From: Mesorhizobium loti R88b
GTDB taxonomy: Bacteria > Pseudomonadota > Alphaproteobacteria > Rhizobiales > Rhizobiaceae
Direction: 5' to 3'
Length of the DNA stretch: 64,000 bases
NCBI RefSeq assembly: GCF_013170845.1
Contig: NZ_CP033367.1
Span: 5,209,001-5,273,000 of the forward strand
Below are positions 10,278 to 18,265 of the stretch, piece by piece. A program made the translations under genes and the position numbers. Numbering within the stretch: the first letter of the stretch is position 1; each line of letters begins with the position of its first letter. Below the pieces are notes generated by a model. That model was not told where the DNA came from. It saw only the letters and a program-made list of their open reading frames with translations, and did not search any database.

Positions 10278-10302
10278 TGCAATTCCCTGGGGAATTGCAT
10301 CA
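10275..10302 (+). terminator. Hairpin overlapping the stop codon of the Tad-like unit
   Basis: A perfect 13-bp inverted repeat (TGATGCAATTCCC / GGGAATTGCATCA) has a 2-nt loop and is followed by AAACAAAAAGC. The first three bases of the stem are the TGA of the preceding gene. It lacks a T-run on the plus strand, so it may be an intergenic palindromic repeat rather than a classical terminator. Confidence 0.6.
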
Positions 10303-10325
10303 AAACAAAAAGCTAAAGCGTGAGA

Positions 10326-10937
10326 TTACCGGTCCGCCAGTGCCAGCTTGGCGCCGAGCATGACGAAGGCGCCCGCAAACGTCCTGCGCATCCAGGTCAG
10401 CACCATTGGCCGTGACACGACATGGCTGCGGATCGAAGCGGCGAAGATGCCGTAGCCGACGAAAACCACGAAGGTCAGGAGCATGAAGACGCTGCTCAGC
10501 TCCAGCATCTTCGACAGCGCGTTGGGCTCGGTGGTGCTGACGAATTGCGGCAGGAAGGCAAAGAAGAAGATCGACAGTTTCGGATTGAGCACGTTGACGA
10601 GGATGCCGGTCGCAATCACCTTGCCGGCCGTGCGCGGCGCGACATTGTCCTCGACACTCAGGCCGCCCTTCTCCTTCAGCGTGTTCCAGGCCATGTAGAG
10701 CAGATAGGCGACGCCGATATATTTCAGCGTCTCGAAGGCGACCGCACTGGTGTGCAGCAGCGCAGCCAGGCCGGTGATGGCGGCAGCCATGTGCGGGATG
10801 ATGCCGAGCGTGCAGCCAAAGGCGGCAATGATGGAGGCCCGCGCACCGCGCGAAAGCCCGGCGCTCAGCGTGTAGAGAACGCCGGTGCCGGGCGAAGCCA
10901 CGACGATCAGCGACGTCAACAGAAACTCGATGCTCAC
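10326..10937 (-). CDS. LysE/RhtB-family amino-acid exporter
   Basis: A 203-residue inner-membrane protein with the six-helix LysE architecture. It opens with IEFLLTSLIVVASPGTGVLY, the family's SPGP-like motif near residue 15-20. It carries NVLNPKLSIFFFAFLPQF in the middle, the conserved NPK segment. The start is GTG 10937, with GGAGA about 8 nt upstream. RhtB relatives export homoserine, threonine or other neutral amino acids; which one is not shown. It converges with the Tad-like operon and has no clear operon partner. Confidence 0.88.
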   Translation of the reverse strand: MSIEFLLTSLIVVASPGTGVLYTLSAGLSRGARASIIAAFGCTLGIIPHMAAAITGLAALLHTSAVAFETLKYIGVAYLLYMAWNTLKEKGGLSVEDNVAPRTAGKVIATGILVNVLNPKLSIFFFAFLPQFVSTTEPNALSKMLELSSVFMLLTFVVFVGYGIFAASIRSHVVSRPMVLTWMRRTFAGAFVMLGAKLALADR

Positions 10938-11013
10938 GATGATTTCTCCGGCGCCCTGCCCTGACGCAGCGTAGCCAGCAAGCGGGGTGTGCACAAGCCA
11001 CAGCCAGCCGTCG

Positions 11014-11361
11014 CTAAGAGGTCGGAAATCCCTGCGCGCGGCGCGCCATCAGGCATTCGTCATCGCCGGGCATGCAGGCGCGGCAGACATCCGGGCGCAA
11101 TTCATAGATGCCGCAAGCGGTCGACTTGCCGACTTCGCCTGTGAGAGCCGAGCAGCGCACGCCCTCGCAGCGCATGCCGGACAGGTCGGCCGCCACATAT
11201 TTTTCAGGGATCTGGTCGAGCTGCGCGTCATCCTCGGTGGAGAAGCGCGGCCATTCGGCCGAATAGGAACAGCACGCGCCGCAGCTCTGGCAGTCGAAAT
11301 CGGGCGTCAACAAGCCACGCCGCGCAAGAACGGCAAGGTTGCGATCGGCGTCCTGCGGCAA
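11014..11361 (-). CDS. YkgJ-family cysteine cluster protein
   Basis: About 115 residues with the CQSCGACC signature near residues 24-31. Further cysteines follow in MRCEGVRCS, ACGIYELRPDVCRAC and DECLM. The pattern matches the YkgJ family (putative zinc or Fe-S cluster ligand set). The start is uncertain: a TTG at 11361, right after the upstream stop, is used here because a longer frame would read back through the preceding small gene. It is last in a four-gene cluster with 4-nt or closer junctions. Its molecular role is unknown. Confidence 0.78.
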   Translation of the reverse strand: MPQDADRNLAVLARRGLLTPDFDCQSCGACCSYSAEWPRFSTEDDAQLDQIPEKYVAADLSGMRCEGVRCSALTGEVGKSTACGIYELRPDVCRACMPGDDECLMARRAQGFPTS

Positions 11362-11365
11362 GGCG

Positions 11366-11530
11366 CTACTTCTTCTTGCCCGCCTTGCCCTTCGATGCGT
11401 CCGCCGGCGACTTGAACAGATCGGTCGCGGCCTCGGCAGCTTCGTTGGCCTTGGGGGCAACCGGCTTGGCCGGCTTTGCAGCGGGAGCCGGTGCTGCCGG
11501 CTGGTCCTTGGTAGAGAATTTTATGGCCAT
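11366..11530 (-). CDS. Small Ala/Lys/Pro-rich protein of unknown function
   Basis: A 54-residue protein: MAIKFSTKDQ, then an Ala/Pro/Lys-rich stretch (PAAPAPAAKPAKPVAPK), then EATDLFKSPADASKGKAGKKK. It is low complexity, strongly basic at the end and has no membrane segment. The ATG at 11530 is one base from the TGA of the preceding gene, and the protein ends 4 nt before the cysteine-cluster gene. Tight packing in an operon supports real translation. I do not recognise a family. Confidence 0.65.
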   Translation of the reverse strand: MAIKFSTKDQPAAPAPAAKPAKPVAPKANEAAEAATDLFKSPADASKGKAGKKK

Positions 11531-11531
11531 G

Positions 11532-11939
11532 TCAGTCCTCGTCGGCGAAACGCGATGATGGAGCGCGCGGATTGCGCAAGCGGCCGATCAGCGCCGAGAC
11601 GGCCGTGATGTTCATTTCCTCGGGCGACCAGTTCCTGGCCTCCGCGATGTGATGCGGCGCCAGTTCACGATGCGTGCTGCCGCTGTAGGCGGCATCCTGG
11701 TGGGTCACCCGCTCCTGGGTCTTCTTGTCCTCGCGGACATATTCGATCAGGTAGTTCGGGGCTTCGGCGCGACCGCGCACGCCGACGCGCACCTGGGCAT
11801 CGCCATGGGCGCGCTTGCAGCGTTCGAGTTTTTCCAGCACGCGCCGGACAAATTCGACCGGCTTGTCGAGGCCGTCGACCATGTCGGCAATAGTGGCATC
11901 GGCCGCGATCGGCGTTGGCGGTACGCGCTTGGTGGCCAT
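11532..11939 (-). CDS. Conserved hypothetical protein
   Basis: A 135-residue soluble protein of mixed charge, with no signal peptide or membrane helix. It includes LEKLERCKRAHGDAQVRVGVRG, and then a histidine-bearing region (STHRELAPHHIAEARNWSPEEMN). I do not recognise a family. ATG 11937-11939 overlaps the upstream TGA as TGATG, and its own TGA is one base before the next ATG. It is therefore the second gene of a coupled cluster. Confidence 0.7.
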   Translation of the reverse strand: MATKRVPPTPIAADATIADMVDGLDKPVEFVRRVLEKLERCKRAHGDAQVRVGVRGRAEAPNYLIEYVREDKKTQERVTHQDAAYSGSTHRELAPHHIAEARNWSPEEMNITAVSALIGRLRNPRAPSSRFADED

Positions 11940-12166
11940 CAGCGTTTTCCGGCTCGTTTGGGCAGCGCAGCGAGCGCTGCAGCCGCTGCCATCTCGTCAG
12001 CTTCCTTTTCCAGGCGCAGTTCGCGCAAGCGGGCGGTCTTGGCCTCACGCGCTTCGCTAACGGCATCGCGCTCGGAAATGATGCGGCCGAGCGACATCGA
12101 CTGGGTCTGTGTCTTGCTGAACAGCGACACGGCCGGCTCGGCGGCTGTCTTCGAATGGGCGGTCAA
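11939..12166 (-). CDS. Small charged helical protein, first gene of the cluster
   Basis: About 75 residues. The C-terminal two thirds are highly charged and probably one long helix (REAKTARLRELRLEKEADEMAAAAALAALPKRAGKR). The start chosen is TTG 12166, preceded by a clear AGGAGA; no ATG fits as well. The stop overlaps the next gene's ATG. I see no catalytic motif and no recognised family. It may bind nucleic acid or act as a structural peptide, but that is a guess. Confidence 0.6.
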   Translation of the reverse strand: MTAHSKTAAEPAVSLFSKTQTQSMSLGRIISERDAVSEAREAKTARLRELRLEKEADEMAAAAALAALPKRAGKR

Positions 12167-12312
12167 AATCTTTCTCCTGTCAGGAGCCTGGTGCCGATAG
12201 GGCGAGGCCGCACGCACAAAGCAATACGGCAACGGATTCAAATTGCTGGAGCGTCCCTTAGCACGTTCGGCCCAATGCGCAGCGCATTTTCAGCGCCAAC
12301 AAGCGTAAAATG

Positions 12313-12338
12313 AAAAAGGCCAGGCACCGCCTGACCTT
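12313..12338 (-). terminator. Probable terminator downstream of cold-shock gene
   Basis: Read on the minus strand, AAGGTCAGGC and GCCTGGCCTT form a 10-bp stem (one G-T) followed by TTTC. It lies about 160 nt after the cold-shock gene stop and points in its direction. Confidence 0.6.
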
Positions 12339-12495
12339 CCATGGGAGCGCCGCGCATCCAGATGGATGCACAGGAAACACTCCTCTCATGCGCATGATGT
12401 GCCTTGGAAACTCAGGTCTCCGCAGCCATGCGCCAGAATTCGCCATTCACCGGTGCCAGTACATCCGTGGTCACCGGGAGGGCTGAATTCTTTTT

Positions 12496-12705
12496 TCAGG
12501 CCGCCTTCAACTGGTCGGCGGACATCTTGCCCGACTTGTTGTCGCGGACCATCTCGTAGCCGAGCTTCTGGCCTTCGACGATGTCGCGCATGCCGGCGCG
12601 CTCTACAGCCGAGATGTGGACGAAAACGTCGGCCGAGCCGTCGTCAGGCTGAATAAAACCAAAGCCTTTGGTGGCATTGAACCATTTAACTGTGCCGGTG
12701 CTCAT
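12496..12705 (-). CDS. cspA: Cold-shock domain protein
   Basis: A 69-residue single-domain nucleic-acid-binding protein. RNP1 is KGFGFIQP (residues 13-20) and RNP2 is VFVHIS (27-32); [15 protein letters not shown] is the classic start. It melts RNA structure and binds single-stranded nucleic acid in the cytoplasm. ATG 12705 has GGAAAGGG upstream. About 300 bp without another gene precede it, enough for the long leader common to cold-shock genes. The cspA symbol follows family usage; rhizobia have several copies. Confidence 0.93.
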   Translation of the reverse strand: MSTGTVKWFNATKGFGFIQPDDGSADVFVHISAVERAGMRDIVEGQKLGYEMVRDNKSGKMSADQLKAA

Positions 12706-13004
12706 GACGAACCCTTTCCATGGCAAATACTCGTTCGCCGTCATACGAATGCACAACGTCGTTTGTCTCGATTTTTGATGTGGGAAGTTCGTCAAAGGCG
12801 CGCTCGAAAGCGCGGATAACAAAAGTCAGTCAAACAAATATCGACGAATTTCTTGTAGAGGCATTTCGCGACGATGTCAAATTCTACGCGTGTGAGCTTG
12901 AAATCATGTGCTCAAGCCGCCGCCGTTGCGGCCATAAAGCCGGGCGGCGAATGCCCTGGCGCCAACCTCACGCCTTTTCCAGCAACCTGCTTGTACCCAT
13001 GGGC
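12706..13004. other. Gene-free stretch upstream of the cold-shock gene
   Basis: About 300 bp with no convincing gene. The part next to the cold-shock ATG is AT-richer than its surroundings and could be its promoter and 5' leader. I could not pick a promoter with confidence. Confidence 0.5.
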
Positions 13005-13334
13005 CTACATGATCGTGCTGATCATCGGCAGGATCTCATAACGAAAGCCGCGACCTGACTTTGCCACTGGATCGCCATCGGTCACCGCCTTTGCCTCGAC
13101 CTCGCTGCCGGCACGCAGGATCAGCAGGCCCCAAGGGCCGGCCGGATCTGCGACGGGACCGGCCATGATCATCACGCCCTCGCGAAGCTTGCCGCGCAGG
13201 TAGTCGGCATGCCGGCCCATCAGTTCCCTCTCCTCCTCCGTCATGGTGAAGGCGAAGTCGGGCCGGGGTGGGATCAGCCGGCAATGGAAGATCCGTGGCG
13301 CTGTTGCCTCGCGCGGGCCGTCACTGCTGGCCAT
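13005..13334 (-). CDS. YciI-like domain protein
   Basis: A 109-residue protein of the YciI/YCII ferredoxin-like fold. It has a central EERELMGRHADYLRGKLREG helix with the family's conserved histidine (H42). GVMIMAGPVADPAGPWGLLIL is the second strand pair. ATG 13334 is preceded by GGGAGGG 4-10 nt upstream, which favours it over an in-frame ATG at 13373 overlapping the GST stop. It lies 31 bp after the GST gene and is probably co-transcribed. Biochemical function is unknown for most members. Confidence 0.82.
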   Translation of the reverse strand: MASSDGPREATAPRIFHCRLIPPRPDFAFTMTEEERELMGRHADYLRGKLREGVMIMAGPVADPAGPWGLLILRAGSEVEAKAVTDGDPVAKSGRGFRYEILPMISTIM

Positions 13335-13365
13335 GGCGCCCTCCCTAGGGATGTCCTCAGTCGAC

Positions 13366-14019
13366 CTATTCATCCGGTCCCGGTTCCGGCCACGGCTCTT
13401 TCGCCGCTTCCGCGTACCATTGCCGCATCGCCGGTGTTGCCAGTACGGCATCGACATAAGCGCGTGTATCCGGAGCCAGATCGCCACCATAGGTGTCGAA
13501 GCGGGTGACGACCGGCGCATACATGGCATCGGCGGCGGTGAAATGGCCAAACAGGAACGGGCCGCCCTTGCCGTACCGTTCGCGACACTCGCGCCACAGC
13601 GCCTCGATGCGTGCGCGCTGCAGTTCGCCTTCGGCGTCGAGCGGCTTGTGGCCTTTCGGCCGGCGCAAATTCATCGGCCAGCCATAGCGGACCTCGCGAA
13701 AGCCGGAATGCATCTCGGTCGCCGCCGCACGTGCCAGCGCGCGAGCATCGATATCGGCCGGCCACAGTTTTTTGTCGGGAAACAGGTCGGCAAGATATTC
13801 AAGGATGGCAAGGGTTTCCCAGACGATCCTGCCATTATGATTCAGGACCGGTACCTGACCGGTCGGCGACACCTTCGCCAGATTGGCAAAGGTCTCGGGT
13901 GTGCGCAGCCGCACAAAGCCTTCCTCGAAAGGTATCTCCAGATGCCGCATCGCCACCCATGGCCGCAGCGACCATGAGGAGAAGCACTTGTTGCCGATAT
14001 AGAGCGTGAATTCCGCCAT
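13366..14019 (-). CDS. Glutathione S-transferase family protein
   Basis: A 217-residue two-domain cytosolic GST. The thioredoxin-like N-terminal half starts AEFTLYIGNKCFSSWSLRPW; Ser15/Ser16 sit where the catalytic serine is found. VSPTGQVPVL carries the cis-proline and WETLAILEYLADLFP the glutathione-binding region. A helical C-terminal domain follows. ATG 14019 has GGGGGAGA upstream. The substrate is unknown; detoxification or maleylacetoacetate-isomerase-like roles are both possible. It is first in a short unit with the YciI-like gene. Confidence 0.88.
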   Translation of the reverse strand: MAEFTLYIGNKCFSSWSLRPWVAMRHLEIPFEEGFVRLRTPETFANLAKVSPTGQVPVLNHNGRIVWETLAILEYLADLFPDKKLWPADIDARALARAAATEMHSGFREVRYGWPMNLRRPKGHKPLDAEGELQRARIEALWRECRERYGKGGPFLFGHFTAADAMYAPVVTRFDTYGGDLAPDTRAYVDAVLATPAMRQWYAEAAKEPWPEPGPDE

Positions 14020-14204
14020 TTTTCTCCCCCTGCGCACGATTGGTCGGCGCATCTCTATAGCCTAGCCTGCCAGCCTTGCCGCCGGAAGGCGGCCACGTTC
14101 TTTTCGTCTGCTTGCGGTAGAATGCCTGGAACCTAAACGATGCCAGTCCGTTTATTCGCGCGGATGAATTCCCCGGAATTCAAGGACTCCCAGGAGATGC
14201 GAAA

Positions 14205-14384
14205 GTGGTGAACAGGGATCAGATTGCAGGCATGGCCAAGCAGATCAAAGGCTCGGTCAAACAGGCTGCCGGCAAGGCGACCGGGAACAGACGAACCCAG
14301 GTTGAAGGCATGGCCGACAAGGTCGCCGGCAAGGTGCAGAAAGCCTTTGGCGATGTGAAGGCCAAGGTCAGGAAAGCATTCTGA
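14205..14384 (+). CDS. CsbD family small stress protein
   Basis: A 59-residue basic, helical protein with the CsbD repeat pattern IAGMAKQIKGSVKQAAGKATG and VEGMADKVAGKVQKAFGDVK. Members are general-stress proteins of unknown mechanism. The start is GTG 14205 (a second GTG follows), with CAGGAG at 14191-14196; the nearby ATG at 14197 is out of frame and stops at once. It is followed by a clear terminator, so it is monocistronic. Confidence 0.85.
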   Translation: MVNRDQIAGMAKQIKGSVKQAAGKATGNRRTQVEGMADKVAGKVQKAFGDVKAKVRKAF

Positions 14385-14405
14385 TACTTGTTTTGTCGAA
14401 GGAAG

Positions 14406-14431
14406 AAGGCGGCCGCGAGGGCCGCCTTTTT
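14406..14431 (+). terminator. Rho-independent terminator after the CsbD gene
   Basis: AAGGCGGCC / GGCCGCCTT form a 9-bp stem with a 5-nt loop, then a T-run. It begins 22 nt after the stop codon. Confidence 0.9.
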
Positions 14432-15561
14432 CATGTGCCCCAGTCCCGGCTGAAGGCGTTGGTGAAAGCAAGCCCGCCGTGGTCATCGGTCGCCTCGCCA
14501 AGCACCACGTCCATGCCATCGCTGGTCACCCTGGCCACGGCGAAACCGCCCATATAGGCGGCCTTCGGCTTGAACAGATCAAGCCCGTCGCAACGATAGA
14601 TCAGCGACGTTTCATGCTGATGGCCGTGGAAGATGCCGATGACATTGTAGCCCTTCAGCGCTGCCAGCAGCGCCTGCCTGTCGGCTTCGCCCCACCAGTG
14701 CGGCGCACCGGCGCCGTCATCGTCGTAGGTACGCTTGGCAGGATCCCACCGTTCCGTCGAAAATGTGTCCCAGCCATAGTGCTGGAACAGGATGACCGGC
14801 CGCCCATCCCCGGCATAGGTCGTCAGATCCTGCTTCAGCCATGGCAGGCTGCTATCCGCGCCATGGCCCGTATCGCCGGCAAAACGATGCGTCTGGACAA
14901 GGTGCAGGCCGCCCCAATCCCAGGAATAGCAGTCGGTCTCGACATCGTAGTCGGTGGCGGGCACGGGCGGCTTGAAGAACACGCCGGCGCGGTGGTTGAT
15001 CTCGACATAGTCGCGCAGTTCGCGCCGGTACCAGTCGACATGGTGCGGCGGACCGTTCTGATCGAGATCGTGGTTGCCGAGCCCGACATAGACCGGCATG
15101 TGGACGCGATCGGGGCCAACGCCTTGGCTGTAGCGCTGGCTGAATTGCAGCAGTTGCGTGCCCTCGCTCGGCTGGGTGATCTGGCCGCCGCCATCATCGG
15201 TGATGTCGCCACCGACGACAAGGCCGAGCGGCGTGCCGATGCGGCTGCCGGCCGAACGCAGGCCTGTGGCGACGCCGTTGATCTCGGCCGGCCAGTCCTT
15301 GTCACCGACGGCGTTCAGTGCCGCAACGTTGCGCAACAGTGCGGCGTCGGTCTTGCCTTCCAACTGGCAGTTGGGGCTCAAGCCGCTTGCCATGCGGCAG
15401 GCATGGACATCGGCGATGAACAAGAAGGTGGCGTCGATGGGTTGGACGCGCTGTCCGGTCTGACTGAGCGCCGGGCGTGAAATCGCACCAGCCGCGGCAA
15501 GGCCAGCTGCCTGCGCCAGAAAGCTGCGTCGTGAAAGCAATTTTGGCCACCGGTGATTCAT
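14431..15561 (-). CDS. Tat-exported metallophosphoesterase
   Basis: A 376-residue calcineurin-like phosphoesterase. The N-terminus has a twin-arginine signal (SRRSFLAQAAG, RR at 11-12), so it should be exported folded. Metal ligands are all visible: D51-x-H53 (ADVHAC), D119 (GGD), GNHD at 162-165, H261 (FQHYG) and GHQH at 313-316. Such enzymes hydrolyse phosphomono- or diesters with a dinuclear metal centre; the substrate is not shown. The gene starts ATG 15561. It is separated by about 100 bp from the upstream hydrolase on the same strand. Confidence 0.88.
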   Translation of the reverse strand: MNHRWPKLLSRRSFLAQAAGLAAAGAISRPALSQTGQRVQPIDATFLFIADVHACRMASGLSPNCQLEGKTDAALLRNVAALNAVGDKDWPAEINGVATGLRSAGSRIGTPLGLVVGGDITDDGGGQITQPSEGTQLLQFSQRYSQGVGPDRVHMPVYVGLGNHDLDQNGPPHHVDWYRRELRDYVEINHRAGVFFKPPVPATDYDVETDCYSWDWGGLHLVQTHRFAGDTGHGADSSLPWLKQDLTTYAGDGRPVILFQHYGWDTFSTERWDPAKRTYDDDGAGAPHWWGEADRQALLAALKGYNVIGIFHGHQHETSLIYRCDGLDLFKPKAAYMGGFAVARVTSDGMDVVLGEATDDHGGLAFTNAFSRDWGT

Positions 15562-15663
15562 CGTCGATGGAGTTTCAGCACAAGCGGCGTCTGTCCGTCC
15601 AGTTTCAGCAACGTCACGGCTGCCTGGGCCGTCGGAATGACGTCTGGCACGGTACCGCTGGTT

Positions 15664-16500
15664 CTAGGCGCTCCTGAACGTCCTGTCGATCAGCTCGGCG
15701 ACAAAGGCCGGGTCCTCCCAATGCGGATTGTGGCCACATGTCTCGGCGCGCACCAGGCTTGCCCCAGATAGAGAACGCGACAGCGCCTCCTGATGCGCGT
15801 CGCTGAACAACGGGTCGAGGACGCCGGCGATGATCAGCGTTCTGACGATCACCTTTTGTGCCGCATCGGTCAGATCGGCAAGGCAAATCTCTTCCAGGAT
15901 GGCGCGCCAGTGCGCCGCGGGCATCGCCGAGGCGTCGTTCGCCAGGCCGGCAAGAAATGGCTGAGGCACACCAGGCCGGCAGGCGTGCCACCAGGTAAAA
16001 AACGGATCGGCCGGCGATATCGGATCGCGCAGAGCCTGAACACCCGCGACGAGCGGATGATCCCAAGCGAAATCGGGCTTCAACGTGCCGGCCATGACCA
16101 CCAGCCCGCCGATGAGGTCGTTGTGCCGCACAGCCAGAGTGATGGCCACCATGGCGCCGAGCGAATGGCCAACGACAACAGGCCGATCGAGCCGCAAATG
16201 CCGGATCAGGCCGGCAATGTCATCGGCGAAGTCCGCGATGGCATAGCCCTCGCCCGCCTGCGACGCGCCGTGGCCGCGCAGGTCAGGCATAATCAGCCGG
16301 CGGCTGGCGAGATGCGGCGCCAGCAGCGAAAAACTGCGGCTGGTGTCGGTGAAACCATGCACCAGAACCAGCGCCGGCTCTGCACCGGCAACCTCTACAT
16401 AGGCGATCTCGAGGCCGCCGAGATCGGCGAATTGCTTGCGGCCGGCCCAGGCGTCCTGCTCAGCCCAGGTATCCGGCACCGGCTCCATCGCGACCGGCAT
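15664..16500 (-). CDS. Alpha/beta-hydrolase fold protein
   Basis: A 278-residue hydrolase with the full triad region. The nucleophile elbow is GHSLG (Ser113), oxyanion HG is at 48-49, an Asp lies in IIAGVLDPLF near 219, and a His in CGHNPHW near 258. ATG 16498-16500 overlaps the TGA of the choline-binding gene as TGATG, so the two are co-translated. The substrate is unknown. The coupling suggests it acts on a choline-type ester or a related quaternary compound delivered by the binding protein, but this is inference. Confidence 0.83.
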   Translation of the reverse strand: MPVAMEPVPDTWAEQDAWAGRKQFADLGGLEIAYVEVAGAEPALVLVHGFTDTSRSFSLLAPHLASRRLIMPDLRGHGASQAGEGYAIADFADDIAGLIRHLRLDRPVVVGHSLGAMVAITLAVRHNDLIGGLVVMAGTLKPDFAWDHPLVAGVQALRDPISPADPFFTWWHACRPGVPQPFLAGLANDASAMPAAHWRAILEEICLADLTDAAQKVIVRTLIIAGVLDPLFSDAHQEALSRSLSGASLVRAETCGHNPHWEDPAFVAELIDRTFRSA

Positions 16501-17438
16501 CACAGGCCGAGCTTCTCCTTGACCGCGGCAAGGCCGGGCTTGCCGTCGAAAGTGGTGACGCCGGCGAGCCAGGCGTCGAGGCGGTTCTTGTTCAGCGTGA
16601 TCGCCTTCAGCGCTCCCTCCTCCGGCTTCAGTCCGTCATTGATGAGGTAGCCCATGCCGACATTCTCGAAATCGATGTCGAAAGCGAGATTTTTGAGGAA
16701 TTGCGCGACATTCGGGCATTGCTGCAGATAGCCCTTGCGCACCTGCGTCGTCACCGTCGCGGCGCCGAAATTCGGGCCAAAGAACTTGTCGCCGCCGGTC
16801 AGATATTTGAAATCATACATGGTGTTCATCGGATGCGGCGCCCAACCCTGGAAGACGATGAACTGCTTCTCCTTGATCTCATAGCCGACCTCGGAAAGCA
16901 TGCCGGCCTCGCTCGACTCGACCACGTGCCAGCCGTCAAGGCCGAAGGCCGGATCGGCGATGGCGTCCATCATCAATTGATTGGATCCGGGTTCGATGCC
17001 GTACATTTTCTTGCCGAACTTGTCGGCGAATTTGTGCAGGTCGGAAACGTCCTTGACCCCGGCCTCCCAGACATAAGTGGGTACGGCGAAGGTGTATTTG
17101 GCGCCGACGAGATTGAGGCGGACATTCTCGATCGAGCCGTCCTTCTTGTAGGGCTCGTAATAGGTGACCATCGCCGGATCCCAGTAACCCAGAAACAGGT
17201 CGAGATCCCTGTTTTTCATGCCCTCATAGATGACGTTGATGCCGAGCACTTCGCTCTGCGACTGATAGCCGAGCGCTTGCAGCAGGACGTTGGCCACTCC
17301 TGTGGTGAAGGCCAGATCATTCCAGCCGGGTTCGGCCATGCGAACGGCCCTGCACTGCTCAGCCTCGGCCGCCTGGGCCGCGTGAGACGCCAGTGCCAGG
17401 ACGGCAAGGCACACGCCATTTGCAAGGATGCGCAACAT
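16500..17438 (-). CDS. choX: Periplasmic choline/betaine-binding protein (ChoX-like)
   Basis: A 312-residue ABC substrate-binding protein with a signal peptide ending near AAQAAEA. The aromatic box known from ChoX is recognisable: W39 (GWND), W86 (GYWDP), Y122 (PTYVW) and W199 (QGWAPHP), plus D41. These residues bind the trimethylammonium group by cation-pi contacts. Length matches ChoX. In Sinorhizobium the binding protein is encoded with permease and ATPase genes choWV. Here neither is adjacent; a hydrolase gene follows instead. Tandem BetI-type operators lie just upstream, so choline-responsive control is likely. Confidence 0.85.
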   Translation of the reverse strand: MLRILANGVCLAVLALASHAAQAAEAEQCRAVRMAEPGWNDLAFTTGVANVLLQALGYQSQSEVLGINVIYEGMKNRDLDLFLGYWDPAMVTYYEPYKKDGSIENVRLNLVGAKYTFAVPTYVWEAGVKDVSDLHKFADKFGKKMYGIEPGSNQLMMDAIADPAFGLDGWHVVESSEAGMLSEVGYEIKEKQFIVFQGWAPHPMNTMYDFKYLTGGDKFFGPNFGAATVTTQVRKGYLQQCPNVAQFLKNLAFDIDFENVGMGYLINDGLKPEEGALKAITLNKNRLDAWLAGVTTFDGKPGLAAVKEKLGL

Positions 17439-17461
17439 TTTCGGTTCTCCTCTTGTCTAAA

Positions 17462-17500
17462 ATTGACCTACTGGTCATTTTATTGTCCCACTGGTCAATT
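17462..17500. promoter_or_regulatory. Tandem BetI-type operators
   Basis: Two similar palindromes lie in the divergent space between choX and the betI-like gene: TTGACC-tact-GGTCA at 17463-17477 and TTGTCC-cact-GGTCAA at 17484-17499. Their centres are about two helical turns apart. This is a likely binding site for a pair of TetR-type dimers. Confidence 0.75.
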
Positions 17501-17556
17501 GTTGATCTGGCTGGACGAAAATGTCAACGTGGATTCGTCATGCATGGATCGAACCC

Positions 17557-18159
17557 GTGAAACTCAAACGTCTCGGTGACATACGCCGCAAGGAATTGCG
17601 GCAGGCCGCCTTCGCGGTGCTGGAGCGCGAAGGCATTGCGGGTGCTACCCTGGAAAAGGTCGCCGCCCATGCCGGAGCCTCCAAGGGCATCGTGCTGCAC
17701 TATTTCCGTAACAAGCAGGAATTGTTCGAGCATGCGATGCGGGAGGCCAATGCCGTGCTGCGCGACGCGGTGGTCGCCCGGCTTCGCCTGGCACGGACGC
17801 CGATGGAGCGGCTCGATGCGGTGATCGAAGGCAATTTCGAGGAGCATCTTTTCCGGCCGCCGCTCTGCCATGCCTGGCTTTCGCTCTGTGCCGAGGTGCC
17901 GCGTGACGAGAAGCTGGCGCGCATCCAGAAGGCGCTGCACGCGCGCATGCGCTCGAACCTGTTGTCCGGCCTGCACGGCCTCACCTCGCCCAAGGATGCC
18001 AACGACATCGCGCTTGGCGTCACCGCGCTGATCGACGGGCTCTGGCTGCGGCTCGGCCTGGAGCCGGGCAGCGTCTCGCGCGAACAGGCGATCCGCCAGG
18101 TCAAGGATTTTGTCAGCGCGCGGCTCGCCATGCGCCGGCCTGCGACCGCCGGCGCGTAA
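17557..18159 (+). CDS. betI: BetI-like TetR-family repressor
   Basis: A 200-residue regulator with an N-terminal HTH (GATLEKVAAHAGASKGIVLHYFRNKQELF, about residues 28-56). Its opening KLKRLGDIRRKELRQAAF aligns with the BetI start. The rest matches the BetI ligand domain (HLFRPPLCHAWLSLCAEVP). BetI senses choline and represses glycine-betaine synthesis or uptake genes. The start is uncertain: GTG 17557 gives the family length, ATG 17521 adds 12 residues. It is divergent from choX, with tandem operators between. No betA or betB gene is in the window. Confidence 0.82.
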   Translation: MKLKRLGDIRRKELRQAAFAVLEREGIAGATLEKVAAHAGASKGIVLHYFRNKQELFEHAMREANAVLRDAVVARLRLARTPMERLDAVIEGNFEEHLFRPPLCHAWLSLCAEVPRDEKLARIQKALHARMRSNLLSGLHGLTSPKDANDIALGVTALIDGLWLRLGLEPGSVSREQAIRQVKDFVSARLAMRRPATAGA

Positions 18160-18265
18160 ACTGGCGACTGTCGAAGTTCATACCGTGCGATAGGCGGGCG
18201 GCTTGACCATGGCTAAGGATCCGCGATGCTCTCAAGGTGATCCAAAGCGAGCCTCGGAGTGCCCG

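Noticed and set aside
14197..14211. ATG start for the CsbD gene
   Set aside because: The ATG at 14197 reaches a stop after four codons; GTG 14205 gives the conserved protein.
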